64,000 bases of DNA from Bactrocera neohumeralis (GCF_024586455.1 NC_065919.1:38168839-38232838); one strand, 5' to 3'; positions 45,671 through 55,862 are shown, counted from the stretch's first letter. Notes: a model not told the origin generated them from the sequence alone. Translations and numbers: made by a program.

Positions 45671-46417
45671 TTAAGGGAGGAGCCTGCTTTAGAAGCTTCA
45701 AAAAATCGATTTTTTTTTTGCTTAAATTTCTTTAAAAATAATCTAAGAATATGTCTCTAAAGTTTTAGATGGGAATTCGAAATATTTTCGGAGCTACAAG
45801 GGAAATAGTGACCGAGCGTCTAGCAGATATATGACCGATTGGGCAGAAGGCGAAAACTTTGGCGCCCGATTTCTCAGTTTTTCATTTTTACGATTTCTCT
45901 TAATTGGCGGGCAGGATAGAAAAAAAGTAAACGTCCTATCGAAACGAATCAAAGTGCGTTGTTTTTGGAATTAAATTATCTTCTAGGTGAACCTAAAATA
46001 CCTTAAGAAAGCTAACATTAATCCGGTTTTTAAACGATTTAAAGTAAATTTTTTTTTAAATGCATTTTTTTTAATCTGCGAAAAATTGTTGAATTTTTCA
46101 CTTTTTGTTGAATTTTGTTGGTTCACCTAGGAATTACACTATTGAAAATTAAAAATTTCTTTTGTTTTTTGGTTTCAGATGAAAATTGCGACCTGCATCT
46201 TGCCCGCCACACAGAAATTGCACACTCGAGGCGCCTCCGTAAATTTCTTCAAACATGAAGAATATCTAATGTATAATAATAAAAAAATTTGAGAAGACTC
46301 TTCAAACATATAAGAATAAATCCTAAAAGTTTCATTTCAATGAGATATTTCTTTCCTTTCCAAAAAAATCCTTGAAAATATAGATATTTTGAAGCCTCTA
46401 GCAGGCTCCCCCCTTAA
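45671..46417. mobile_element. TTAA-flanked MITE (Kolobok-like), copy 3
   Basis: TTAA occurs at 45671-45674 and 46414-46417. The inverted ends are GGGAGGAGCCTGCTTTAGAA at the left and, inverted, GGGGGGAGCCTGCTAGAGGC at the right, continuing to CTTCAAAA. Interior sequence is different from copies 1, 2 and 4, but the design (TTAA, G-rich start, about 400-750 bp, no protein) is the same. A TTTTGGTTTCAG near 46169 looks like a splice acceptor but lies inside the element and has a counterpart in copy 4, so it is not evidence for an exon. Confidence 0.75.
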
Positions 46418-46429
46418 CAAAAGTGTAAG

Positions 46430-46985
46430 CATGTTACGTTTTTGCTAAGACCAAAAATGTGTCCGGCAGTAAAAATTAATAGTCTTTTAGTAACCCAAGC
46501 GAATGAAGTAACTTATTTTGGTATTCACCTAGATAGGAGAATTACGTGGAGAAAACATATATCTAGTAAAATAACTTGCATGAAGATAAGAGCTACAAAT
46601 TTAAATTGGCTTTTAAATAAAAACTCCAAACTTAGCCTAGACAACAAAGTGCTTTTATATAATGCGGTCATAAAGCCGATTTGGATGTATGGCATTCAAC
46701 TGTAAGGTACGACCTGTGCAACAAATATTGATATAATACAAAGGTTCCAATCAAAAATGCCTAGAACAATCGAGTGTTCACCATGATACATGGGTAGTGA
46801 AAATATCCATAGGACCTTGGTATTTCTATGAAGAGATATGCCTGCGTACTAAGGAGCAACGTATCACCAAATCACTTGCTTGAGCTTGTCTAGTTTTTAA
46901 ATAGATTTAAGATTTTATAACTTATTGTAAGGCTTTTAAAACAAAAAGTAGATTCAATAAATAAAAAGATATTACAAAAAAAGGC
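46430..46985 (+). pseudogene. Jockey-like non-LTR retrotransposon, RT C-terminal fragment
   Basis: The frame 46442-46705 reads RPKMCPAVKINSLLVTQANE, VTYFGIHLDRRITWRKHIS and LDNKVLLYNAVIKPIWMYGI, which matches the segment after the RT palm in jockey-clade elements (YLGxHLDRRLTWxxHI ... LYKxxxKPxWTYGIQLWG). It stops where the Trp of QLWG is expected. The DNA afterwards still matches in pieces (IDIIQRFQSK, ENIHR) with stops. The region ends in a short A-rich tail (AAAAAGATATTACAAAAAAA near 46960-46981), consistent with a 5'-truncated insertion. Confidence 0.75.
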
Positions 46986-47394
46986 ATACATAACGACATA
47001 GGGACCGAGAAAGCGACTTTGTTTTATACTATGTAGTCACTGTTAATTCTTACAAGTATTGCCCTGCACTGCTTGAATGACTGTAAATTTACTTGTAGAG
47101 CCACCAGCAGAGGAATAACAGACAGCTTTATATTCACAAGTCTACTATGCGCTTTCGTGTGAAATGTACGAATATTTTTTGGTGTCTTGAAGTTGAATTG
47201 CTTAAGTTTTTGTACCGTTCTTTAATCCATAAAAGGAGTCATGTGTAGAAGTTCACGCAAGTGAGGAAAGTTCTCTGATCGCCATTCACTTGCGAGTGGC
47301 CAGAAACGATTCTTTTACACATGGCTCAAACAGTTCACGACTTCCGGTTTTAGACCAAGTATTCTCTGGGTAGCCTAAGAACATTCGTTCGAAG
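46986..47394. other. Unassigned DNA
   Basis: No gene seen. Confidence 0.4.
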
Positions 47395-47745
47395 GCGAAC
47401 TAAAGTGAGAAGGCAAAATTTCCCCTACACAAGGTTGTGCGCTGGGTTTGGGACCCGCCACGTAAAAAACGCTCCCAATGAAAAGATATCAACCGCCTCG
47501 GATAAGAGACCCCCCTTTTGATGACGACCACAGCAAACGAAACATGGATTATGAACGCAGGATAACTCTTGCCAACAGGTGCTACTTCAGACTGAGTAGG
47601 CAATTGAGACGTAAAGTCCTCTCTCGACGAACAAAGACCAAACTCTAGAAGTCACTCATAATTCCCGTCCTGCTATATGGTGCAGAGGCTTGGACGATGA
47701 CAACAGCTAATGAGTCGACGTTGCGACGGATAATTGATTGAGTCA
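47395..47745 (+). mobile_element. RTE-type retrotransposon, copy 4 (5' end fused to RT tail)
   Basis: The first part is the RTE 5' region (GGACCCGCCACGTAAAAAACGC... CCCCCCTTTTGATGACGACCA), as at 22065-22145. It passes directly into the C-terminal region, RITLANRCYFRLSRQLRRK then VLSRRTKTKL-stop-KSLIIPVLLYGAEAWTMT, as in copy 3. About 2 kb between them is deleted. It ends without the usual tail. Confidence 0.75.
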
Positions 47746-48252
47746 CGTACATATGTATGTATACAAGTGTACGTCAGATCTAATAAGTTTCAGAAGCACT
47801 CAGTGGAAGTGGAAATGATTGTAGTCTAATTTTGTAGTTTAAACTTATTGATAACCGAGGCAAGGTCACTTTTCAAGAATTGTTAAACCTCATATACCAT
47901 ATGTGTATATCCTTATTGTGAACGGTTTTTTAGAATAATGAAAGGGGGCCTGTTCGTGGTTCGAATACATTCATATTCAAATTAAATCTTTTCAAATAAA
48001 AAATATGTGTTGCAAATACATATAAAATTTATTAGGAAAATATAAAGATGTAAACAAAGAATCCAAGAATATCCCATGCAAAAATTAATAATATCACAAT
48101 TTTAATAAACGTATTAAGATACTTTCCCCCAGTATTTATGATGGATGCTAAATAGAGACATTAGCCTTAAGATATGACGTTTTAATAAAGCTCCGATTAA
48201 ACACGTAAATTCATACATAAGTACATGTACACACATAGATACATATTTACAC
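47746..48252. other. Unassigned AT-rich DNA
   Basis: No gene seen. Confidence 0.4.
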
Positions 48253-48373
48253 CTGCATCTATCACTGTACAATTATCGCACCACAAGCACAACGAAGACG
48301 TAACAACTATGTTGAGCAGCTGCTGCCCGCTTAGAACCTCATTAAATGCGCCTGCAAAAGTTGCAATTATCAC
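48253..48373 (-). other. Exon-like island D (candidate 121-nt exon)
   Basis: On the minus strand a CTAAT branch-point match lies shortly upstream of TTTATTTACTGATTTGCAG. The open frame reads VIIATFAGAFNEVLSGQQLL then NIVVTSSLCLWCDNCTVIDA and ends GCAG|GTGTAA. It needs no extra base at its start and leaves one G, which with the TA of island C gives Val. The hydrophobic pattern with Cys might suit a membrane receptor, but I cannot name a family. The plus strand is also open. A second AG (TTTTGCAG at 48353) offers an alternative acceptor. Confidence 0.35.
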
Positions 48374-49184
48374 CTGCAAATCAGTAAATAAACAAATTAG
48401 ATGCAAAAACAACAAGCGGACCATTCTATACATGCCAACACTACTATTAAGTTGAAGTCACATTAGCAGTGACTGTCACTGCAAAAACAACAACGATCAA
48501 AATATGTACTCGAATGCAAGTACTTATGTAAGTAGTTAACTTTGCCATCGCACATCAATGCTGAGAGTAAATAATTCCGGTGAAGTTGCTTTGGCTGTCA
48601 GGAATTGCCAGGCCTGTTGGAACGTACGAGCGCAAACAGCACACACGCTGCCACAGCGATTCAAAGCGAATTATTGCACAGAGTGTAGGAGGAAAGCTCC
48701 AACCAACGAGTATTTAAGGCATCAACAACTGTGAGGGAACATCATGGTCGACTGTAACACCGAAGGGTACAACGAATGCATGAGAGGTGCGGTAAGTCTC
48801 GATGTGTAAGCCAGCGAAATTGTTCCAAAGAAGAGCAGTGGGGCATGGTTGTTGCCCTTGAGTGCGGGTGGGCTTTTAACAAGTATAGAGGGAACGTATG
48901 TGGGGCAAGTGCGTGTTGTGCTTGCAGCATTCTTACACAGAAGTAGATACTAAAATATTTTTCCTCTGATTCTGTCGTTGCCATTTGCTTTAAAACATAT
49001 GTTACTAAGATTGCATGCACAAACTATATATGTACATATGTATGTATACGTAGTAAGCACAGTGCACATCAGAAGGTACATAAATGCTCGAGTTGCAAGT
49101 TATCTCCTGTTTTACCCAACCTTTACATTTTGGTTGGCATGCAAATCTGTGTGAGCAGCTAGTCATATACGCGCTTACCCGATG

Positions 49185-49240
49185 TTCTTTCCAGTAATGG
49201 ATAATGATCATTACTGAATAATGATCATTACTGGAAAGAA
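49185..49240. repeat. 56-bp near-perfect palindrome
   Basis: TTCTTTCCAGTAATG (49185-49199) is inverted exactly as CATTACTGGAAAGAA (49226-49240), and the interior TAATGATCATTA is itself palindromic and occurs twice. It can fold into a hairpin with a long stem. No flanking duplication is obvious. Confidence 0.8.
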
Positions 49241-49434
49241 TATCTACATTGTCATCTTCACCTGCTTCGAACTATTTGTGCAGAGAGTTGCACCGTACAC
49301 TTAAGCACTTCCCATATTGCGATACAAAGCGAGTCAGATTGTAATTTTTGCAGCTCAACTTCTAGCATAGTTATACTGTTCAACACATATGCGTATGCAC
49401 ATATGTATATATGTAGAAGCATGGATAAACTTAC

Positions 49435-49476
49435 ATGTAAGCAAGCCGTTGTTTGTATTAGTGTTGTCATTTTCAT
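49435..49476 (-). other. Exon-like island E (candidate first coding exon)
   Basis: The minus strand has ATGAAAATGACAAC opening MKMTTLIQTTACLH and a donor CAT|GTAAGT in phase 0, with an in-frame stop a few codons upstream. Phase 0 is what island D requires, and the joined start would be hydrophobic like a signal peptide. Evidence is limited to a start codon, a donor and phase. Confidence 0.2.
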
Positions 49477-50084
49477 GTAATCCAAAAGTCATTTGCATTT
49501 TATTTTTATAAATTTTTCATTAATTTAACAAGAATCACTCGGAAAGCTTCATTAAATGTAATATTTCTTCGACGGCAAGAGATTCTGTTTGTTTTCAAAG
49601 AAATAACTCTTTAAAAATTAAATTAAATTGTCTACTCTTAGTTTAGTTTGCCATTTATTTCCAATTGTAAACGCAATCGATTTATTGAGAGTTTAGTAAT
49701 CAGATGGGAACTTTAATCAAACTGAAGTGAGTAACGCGAAGGGCGTGACTGAATTGAGAAAAATTACTATTGCTAACCTGTCAGAGTAAAATCTTTCGAC
49801 CATCGCATGTCTCAAAACATTTTAATACTAACAAGATAATTTAGTTAATTTAAAGTCTAGAATGAATAAATTTAAATCCATTGAATTACGAGAGCATACA
49901 AAACTGCATAACTGTACTGCTGAACTCGATGAAGTAATAATGACGTTTGAAAAAAAAAGTTAAATACATATGAATAGCCCTAAGGGATATATTATATGCA
50001 AAGATCGGAAGGCTGCTATTTTTAAAATGATAAATACCTCGCATATTAAGCTTATGATAAATTTTGTGATCATTTATAAGATAT
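49477..50084. other. Unassigned AT-rich DNA
   Basis: No gene seen. Confidence 0.4.
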
Positions 50085-50300
50085 TTTTATACCCTGAACG
50101 AAGTATATAAAGTTTGCCATGAAGTTTCTAACGTCGGAGATATATGTATATATTGATATAAATGAACAACATGACGTCCTGAATCGATTTAGCCACGACC
50201 GTCTGTCCATCCGTCTGTCTGTCTGTGTATACGCGAATTAGTCTCTCAGTTTTTAAGATATCAATCTGAAATTTCGGTCACGTAATAGCAGTCATCCAAA
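50085..50300 (+). mobile_element. Mini-me-like fragment of a second subfamily
   Basis: TTTTTATACCCTGAACGAAGTATATAAAG, AATCGATTTAGCCACGACC and a CTGTCCATCCGTCTGTCTGT tract (about 50202) are closer to the version known from Drosophila (TATACCCTNGCAGAGGGTAT ... GATCTAGCCATGTCCGTCTG) than to copies A-D. Only the 5' part with the GTCY tract is present. Confidence 0.55.
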
Positions 50301-51515
50301 CCAAACGATCGGAGTCAAGCTCTTGTAAGGAAGCTTTTGTAATTGTGAAGGGTTTACCATACTAATGTAAATATTACTAATATTATCTGAGAAGATTTCA
50401 GAATCTTAAGTCTACACAGATTTAAAAAAGATGTAAAATTGATAAACAGTGTTTAATCCTTAAAAATTCTACCACGCCGCTCCTCTTCCTTTTCCCAACC
50501 TCAGACCGCCTGTAAATTATTTTTCCCCTAATGTTTGTTATTTTATCTTTCGTTTCCGTTGGATTTCATCTTACTATGGATTATTTTTTTTTATCATTTT
50601 CAAAAGCTTCTGCACTACTTTGTATTATTTAAACAAATGTATACACGCCTGAAAGTCCCATTGGGAACACAATTATGGAGTTATATGCAGAGAATTGTGT
50701 AAGAATATTGTTTACCAACACTTCGTACACATACAATCAATGAACCAAATGTTGCGACACCACTTGCCATCAAGCGTGCAACAATTCATGTATATAGAGT
50801 TCAGCAACATGTTGCCGAGGTAATAAAAATTTAAATGATATCCATTAAAATCATTTGCATTTACTTAAACAATCAAGCGCATACGTATGCACACACGCAG
50901 CGTACACAAGCCAGCGAGTCATTGTCGTTATCGAAGAAGGGAAAGACAAGCTGTGAGAGTATGCATGTGTACACATACTTATATGCGCTGATTTTCATTT
51001 CACTTTTGAATAAATTTCTTTAACCTGCACGTTGTTGTCGTCACTTGCAATTGCTCTGCTGACTACGAACAAGAACATATTGCTGCCGTTGAATTTATAT
51101 CAGTGCAAAAACTAAATAAATCGAAATTTAATTCGCCAGTCAACATTTGTCTGAGTATCTTCAGAGTTTGCGCCCAGAGAGGCACAATTGAGCACGAGAC
51201 AGATAGAGAGTGGGTGTGAGAGCAAACGTATGAATGAGTTCAATGCGGTTATTTGGCCTCATCATAGGCTGGGTTAAGTGTTACTATCTCAAATAGTTGT
51301 ACAGTGAAATGCCTAATAACTGGATACCCACCAGCGTTTTCTTAGTCAGAAGCTGAAACTCGAAACCATAATTCTACTGAGCTAATAAATGCGAGCCAAT
51401 ATCATGCAAGAGTGAATGAATGACAATTTTCCCATTAGTTTCCGTTGAGCCACCGCGAACTAGACGGCGCCAGTGTAAGTCAGTTTGTTTGCTGTGAGTA
51501 TTTTGCGTATTGTTC
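50301..51515. other. Unassigned DNA
   Basis: No supported gene. CCCATTAG|36 bases|GTAAGT near 51440-51475 on the plus strand looks exon-like but is tiny and unsupported. Confidence 0.4.
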
Positions 51516-52102
51516 TTGAAGGGGTTTTATACAGTTACAAATTTCAAAAAATCGATTTTTTTTTATTTTTTTTTCTTAAGGTAAATATATTTTAGACTAC
51601 TTACAGAAAATTTCATATCGTTCCGGTGAATATTTTCGAAGTTACACGCAAATTTCAAAAGGCGTTTGAGAGCGTCTGGTAGTATTCCAAACTTTAAATA
51701 ATTAGTCGAAGACTTTTTCTAACCGATAAATATTTTTTTACAAACAATTTAAGACCGAAATTCTGGTCAAAAATCGATTGTTTTTGTATTTGCTTTTTCC
51801 TTCGATTAAATACTAGATTCAACATTACTTTAACGAAATCTGTTTGGTTTTTAATTTCAGAGGATCCAATTCAGAGATATAGTGGTCACCGAAAACCGTC
51901 TTTTTGGGAGGAGCTCCCGGAGATCAGCTGGTTTTCCTTTCAAAATAAATATTTTTACTAATATTAAATCTTAAAATACAGTTAGAAGGTACCATAACAT
52001 GTGTACAAATTTTTTAACCAATAAATTTAAACGTTTTCTCAGAAAAAGTTCTCGAAAAATTCCCTTTTTTTCGGTCTTCTAACTGCATATAGCCCATGAA
52101 AA
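51516..52102 (+). mobile_element. TTAA-type MITE (Kolobok-like), copy 4
   Basis: The left end TTGA-AGGGGTTTTATACAGTTA and the inverted right end TAACTGCATATAGCCCAT match the termini of the element at 7689-8360. The interior is a diverged inverted copy of it (GAGGATCCAATTCAGAGATA, GTGGTCACCG, GGAGATCAGCTGG). The flanking TTAA has mutated on both sides, so this copy is older. Confidence 0.65.
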
Positions 52103-52619
52103 ATACTGTCGTAGAAGTCCACAAATTAATAAGAATTAAAAAAATGGGAACTGGAAGTTGTACACAATTTTGTTAGCACAATTTATGAAATCTTTTCCGT
52201 TTATCAGAGATAATTTGAAGGAAATATTATCAAAAGATTGTCTTATCCGGTTATTGCAACATATTCATGTCCGGTTATAGGAATTGATTTTGTAATAAAA
52301 ATATTAATGAAAACGTTGTGCTCATCATATTTATACGGTTATGGGAGGCGTCCGGCTATAAGGACTGTCCGTTATGCGAAATTTCAGCTACAAATATAAC
52401 AACAGCAATAACAACTTTATAAACCTGGCTATAATCAAACGGCCCCAATTAATCAATACAAAAAGGCGAGTAATTAAGTACAGCTAATTTATATGAATCT
52501 GCGTACCCACATCCATTCTTACACATGCATACATACTATGCATATGTATACATATGCTTAAAAAATATGTTTACAAAATGTTTTCCAATATGTTTGTTGA
52601 GAGTATATATGTATATATA

Positions 52620-53850
52620 AAGTTGATGTCTGTGATATTTAGAGGACAAATTTTGTTATATGACCAATTTTTGTCAAATTTTGTCGAATTCAGTGGGTCG
52701 GGTCCTGAGATATGAGACCAAAAAGTAGGCCCATCGGCCAATTTTCACACCAGTTCTCATAAATTCTCTTATGCTATGTGGTGGTAAAATTTAATGTCTC
52801 TGGCGTGATTAGTTATTGATTTACTGCGCTTTTAGTAATTTTCAACATTACCGTTATATGGGTAGTGAGCGTGATTATCTTCCGGTTTCATTCATTTTCA
52901 CACTGTTGGTAGAAGTTCGTAAGTATTTGCATTTAGCAAATTTGGTTTTTGTATCTTTAGTGATCCAGGAGATATGAGCATTAAACTTATTAGAGGGTGG
53001 GGCCCTCTTGCTACTGCGATCCCCTGTGCCAAACTACAGCTTTATATCTAATTTAGCGCTTAGTTATGGCACTTTATAGGTTTTCGGCTAATGGCACATT
53101 ATGGGCGTGGCAGTTGTACGATTTCGTCCATCTCCGAAATCGTACATTTTTTTTCTAAGGAACCCACATACCAAACATTCATTAAGATATCTCAATTTTT
53201 ACTCAAGTTGCAGCTTGCTTGGACGTCATCCTGACCATTTTAATATATCTTTATATATAAAAAGTACATGTCACGTTGTTTGTCCGCGATGGACTCCTAA
53301 ATAATTGAACCGATTTTAGTAAAATTTAGCACACTGTGTCCAGTTTGAATCAACTTAGAAGACAGGATAGTAAAAATAATTCATAAATAAAAAAATACCG
53401 TGAAAGCTCTATTAAATGGACACTCGATTAAGCGGACATCTCCATTAACCATGCACGTTTATTTAGTACAATCTATTAAGGGGACAACTCTATTAACTGG
53501 TCATAAAGGCTGGTAACCAGACATTGAGAAAGCAGCCTCAAATACGTTACTTTTTCCATTGAAATTTATTTGAATGAACAAATTCAAAATTAAAACTCAA
53601 GCACAATCTCTTGGATTCTTACACCGACAAAAAGGTTTTCGCTTTTATTTGTAAATAAAATTTTCACTGTATTGAATAGTTTATTATATGAATAATAGTA
53701 TAAAATGTATACCACAGCAACGCGTGGCTGGATCCCCTAGTATTATATATACTTAGTACAACCCTTTATCTTAGTGTTAGGTGATACGTACAACCGTTAG
53801 GTTAGGTTATACTCTGTATCAACAGGTTGCTGAGTATAAACATATTTCAT
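52620..53850 (-). mobile_element. Decayed mini-me-like element, split by a Helitron
   Basis: In inverted order: GTGGTGGTAAAATTTAATGTCTCTGG, TTTTAGTAATTTTCAACATTACCG, GGGTGGGGCCCTC, ATGGGCGTGGCAG (53101), TTTTTACTCAAGTTGCAGCTTGC (53197) and, beyond the Helitron, GGTGATACGTACAACCGTTAGGTTAGGTTATACTC (about 53780). The two parts are separated by 53248-53740. Confidence 0.6.
53248..53740 (+). mobile_element. Non-autonomous Helitron
   Basis: The 493-bp unit starts TCTTTATATATAAAAAGTAC after an A and ends CAACGCGTGGCTGGATCCCCTAG before a T. This fits the Helitron rule of 5'-TC...CTRR-3' inserted between A and T without target duplication. Just before the end is a short hairpin-capable GC-rich segment (CAGC-n-GCTG). 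The 5' part TTTGTCCGCGATGGACTCCT followed by TTGAACCGATTTTAGTAAAA is familiar from small Helitrons of insects. There is no Rep/helicase gene. The middle (53400-53520), with repeats like TCTATTAA and GGGACAAC, may be a captured or nested segment. Confidence 0.7.
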
Positions 53851-54137
53851 TATATAACGGTAAATTCAATTTATTAGTTGCAAAAAATTAATAATCGGGT
53901 TCTAAAAGAAATAATATATCTAAGACCTATATATACGAGTATATGTATTTAATATACCAATAATCAATCCCTCCCGCTATATTGGGAATTGTAGTTGTAT
54001 ATATGTATGTACATACACATGTATGTATGTATTTACTTATAGTAAAAGTACAGAGCATATTAGAAAATATTAAAATTCTATGGATATTGTATAAAATTAT
54101 AGGAACAGTTGACTTAAACAACAAAATATGTGTTATA
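53851..54137. other. Unassigned AT-rich DNA
   Basis: No gene; a TGTATGTA run at about 54000-54035. Confidence 0.4.
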
Positions 54138-54244
54138 TCGGGTGATTTTTTAAGAGCTTGATAACTTTTTTTTAAAAAAAAACGCATAAAATTTGCAAAA
54201 TCTCATCGGTTCTTTATTTGAAACGTTAGATTGGTTCATGACAT

Positions 54245-54493
54245 TTACTTTTTGAAGATAATTTCATTTAAATGTTGACCGCGGCTGCGTCTTAGGTGGT
54301 CCATTCGGAAAGTCCAATTTTGGGCAACTTTTTCGAGCATTTCGGCCGGAATAGCCCGAATTTCTTCGGAAATGTTGTCTTCCAAAGCTGGAATAGTTGC
54401 TGGCTTATTTCTGTAGACTTTAGACTTGACGTAGCCCCACAAAAAATAGTCTAAAGGCGTTAAATCGCATGATCTTGGTGGCCAACTGTCCAT
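54245..54493 (-). pseudogene. Duplicated transposase C-terminus on the opposite strand
   Basis: The minus strand reads MDSWPPRSCDLTPLDYFLWG then YVKSKVYRNKPATIPALEDN and ends HLNEIIFKK. It is identical to the plus-strand C-terminus up to the last few residues. It is part of the left palindrome arm, not an independent gene. Confidence 0.85.
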
Positions 54494-54502
54494 CCCGAAA
54501 AA

Positions 54503-55012
54503 TGCACTGTTTGGTGTGGTTTGTACGCTGGTGGAATCATTGGACCGTATTTTTTCAAAGATGCTGTTGGACGCAACGTTACGGTGAATGGCGATCGCTA
54601 TCGTTCGATGCTAACAAACTTTTTGTTGCCAAAAATGGAAGAACTGAACTTGGTTGACATGTGGTTTCAACAAGATGGCGCTACATGCCACACAGCTCGC
54701 GATTCTATGGCCATTTTGAGGGAAAACTTCGGAGAACAATTCATCTCAAGAAATGGACCCGTAAGTTGGCCACCCAGATCCTGCGATTTAACGCCTTTAG
54801 ACTATTTTTTGTGGGGCTACGTCAAGTCTAAAGTCTACAGAAATAAGCCAGCAACTATTCCAGCTTTGGAAGACAACATTTCCGAAGAAATTCGGGCTAT
54901 TCCGGCCGAAATGCTCGAAAAAGTTGCCCAAAATTGGACTTTCCGAATGGACCACCTAAGACGCAGCCGCGGTCAACATTTAAATGAAATTATTTCAAAA
55001 AAAATGTCATGA
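54503..55012 (+). pseudogene. Transposase catalytic half, D,D41D spacing
   Basis: The plus frame begins in VWCGLYAGGIIGPYFFKD and runs intact to a stop: VTVNGDRYRSMLTNFLLPKM, WFQQDGATCHTARDSMA (second catalytic Asp), WPPRSCDLTPLDYFLWGYVK (third Asp), then KVYRNKPATIPALEDNI and a C-terminal RMDHLRRSRGQHLNEII. There are 41 residues between QQD and PLD, by direct count, giving the D,D41D pattern rather than D,D34D. The DNA-binding domains and first catalytic Asp are absent, so it cannot transpose itself, though this half is free of stops. Confidence 0.85.
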
Positions 55013-55110
55013 ACCAATCTAACGTTTCAAATAAAGAACCGATGAGATTTTGCAAATTTTATGCGTTTTTTTTTTAAAAAAAATTATCAAGCTGTTAAAA
55101 AATCACCCGA

Positions 55111-55272
55111 TATCTCTATCTTTGAATTTTTATGAACGTCTTTATTAAAAAAATTGTTCTTTTACCAAAGAACTGCGTCCAGTATAAAGATTTCTGAGTT
55201 TCAAATGCACATGCTGAATATAATTAATTGCTTTAATGGTAATCACTTAATTTGTACGTAATTGGAAGTAAT
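55111..55272. other. Short unassigned spacer
   Basis: No feature seen. Confidence 0.4.
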
Positions 55273-55862
55273 GTGGTGAACACATAGAGCGGGACAGACT
55301 GCAAACTACATCTGTCAAATATTAAAATACACACGTTCTACTACACGACTGCAGGCCGACAGTTGTCGTTCTCGCTAACTTCAATATCCTCCTATTTTTG
55401 CCAACGACAGTAGGACGACAGTAGAGTTGACAGTAGAATGGAAGATAGAAAGAGGAGGTAGAGTGGTGATGCCACTAATATGTAAAATGTAAAATTATTC
55501 ACAGCTCTAACAAACTTGACGTTATTTTACAAATAAAAGCATAAAATAGCTATATTATAGCTCTATTATATCATTTGTAATAACAAGTGATAATTTAAAG
55601 CAAAAATATTTACCTATTTACTTATTTTTTGCATAAAAAATTTCATTTTGAACAAAATATTAAAATTTCATTGAAGTGAAAGGAATTAGTATGGCCACAA
55701 CGAAATTGTGTACATACAAAATGGACAACTGCGTTGTTTTGTGTACATGCCGGCCATTGTGTTGTTGTTGCTTCTCAAAATGTACATGTAGTAAGATGAA
55801 CAACGACGTTTTCAGTTCACTGTCGTGCTGCTACAGTCTGTCGCGCTCTATGTGTTCACCAC
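55273..55862. mobile_element. 590-bp element with 29-bp terminal inverted repeats
   Basis: GTGGTGAACACATAGAGCGG (start of 55273-55301) is inverted at 55834-55862, with one mismatch in the first 20 bases and about two over 29. No clear target duplication is seen (flanks GAAGTAAT and TTAAGGAT), so superfamily is uncertain; hAT or P-like are possible. The interior includes several GACAGTAG-type repeats (about 55420-55440). A Cys-rich frame at 55676-55981 overlaps the right repeat and is probably not a gene. Confidence 0.7.

Larger units (their letters stand above)
54138..55110 (+). mobile_element. Palindromic Tc1/mariner-type (D,D41D) transposon
   Basis: The element is TA-flanked (54136-54137, 55111-55112) with ends TCGGGTGATTTTTTAA and its inverse. 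The left arm (54138-54488) is an almost perfect inverted copy of the 3' end of the element (54764-55110), so the normal 5' end and N-terminal coding region have been replaced by a second, reversed 3' end. Both arms encode the same 75-80 C-terminal residues. The loop of about 275 bp holds the middle of the transposase gene. The few mismatches between arms imply a recent origin or gene conversion. Confidence 0.85.

Noticed and set aside
46140..46260. TTTTGGTTTCAG acceptor followed by an open stretch (MKIATCILPATQ)
   Set aside because: It is inside a TTAA-flanked MITE, and a similar acceptor-like motif occurs in the related MITE at 51855, so it is element sequence.
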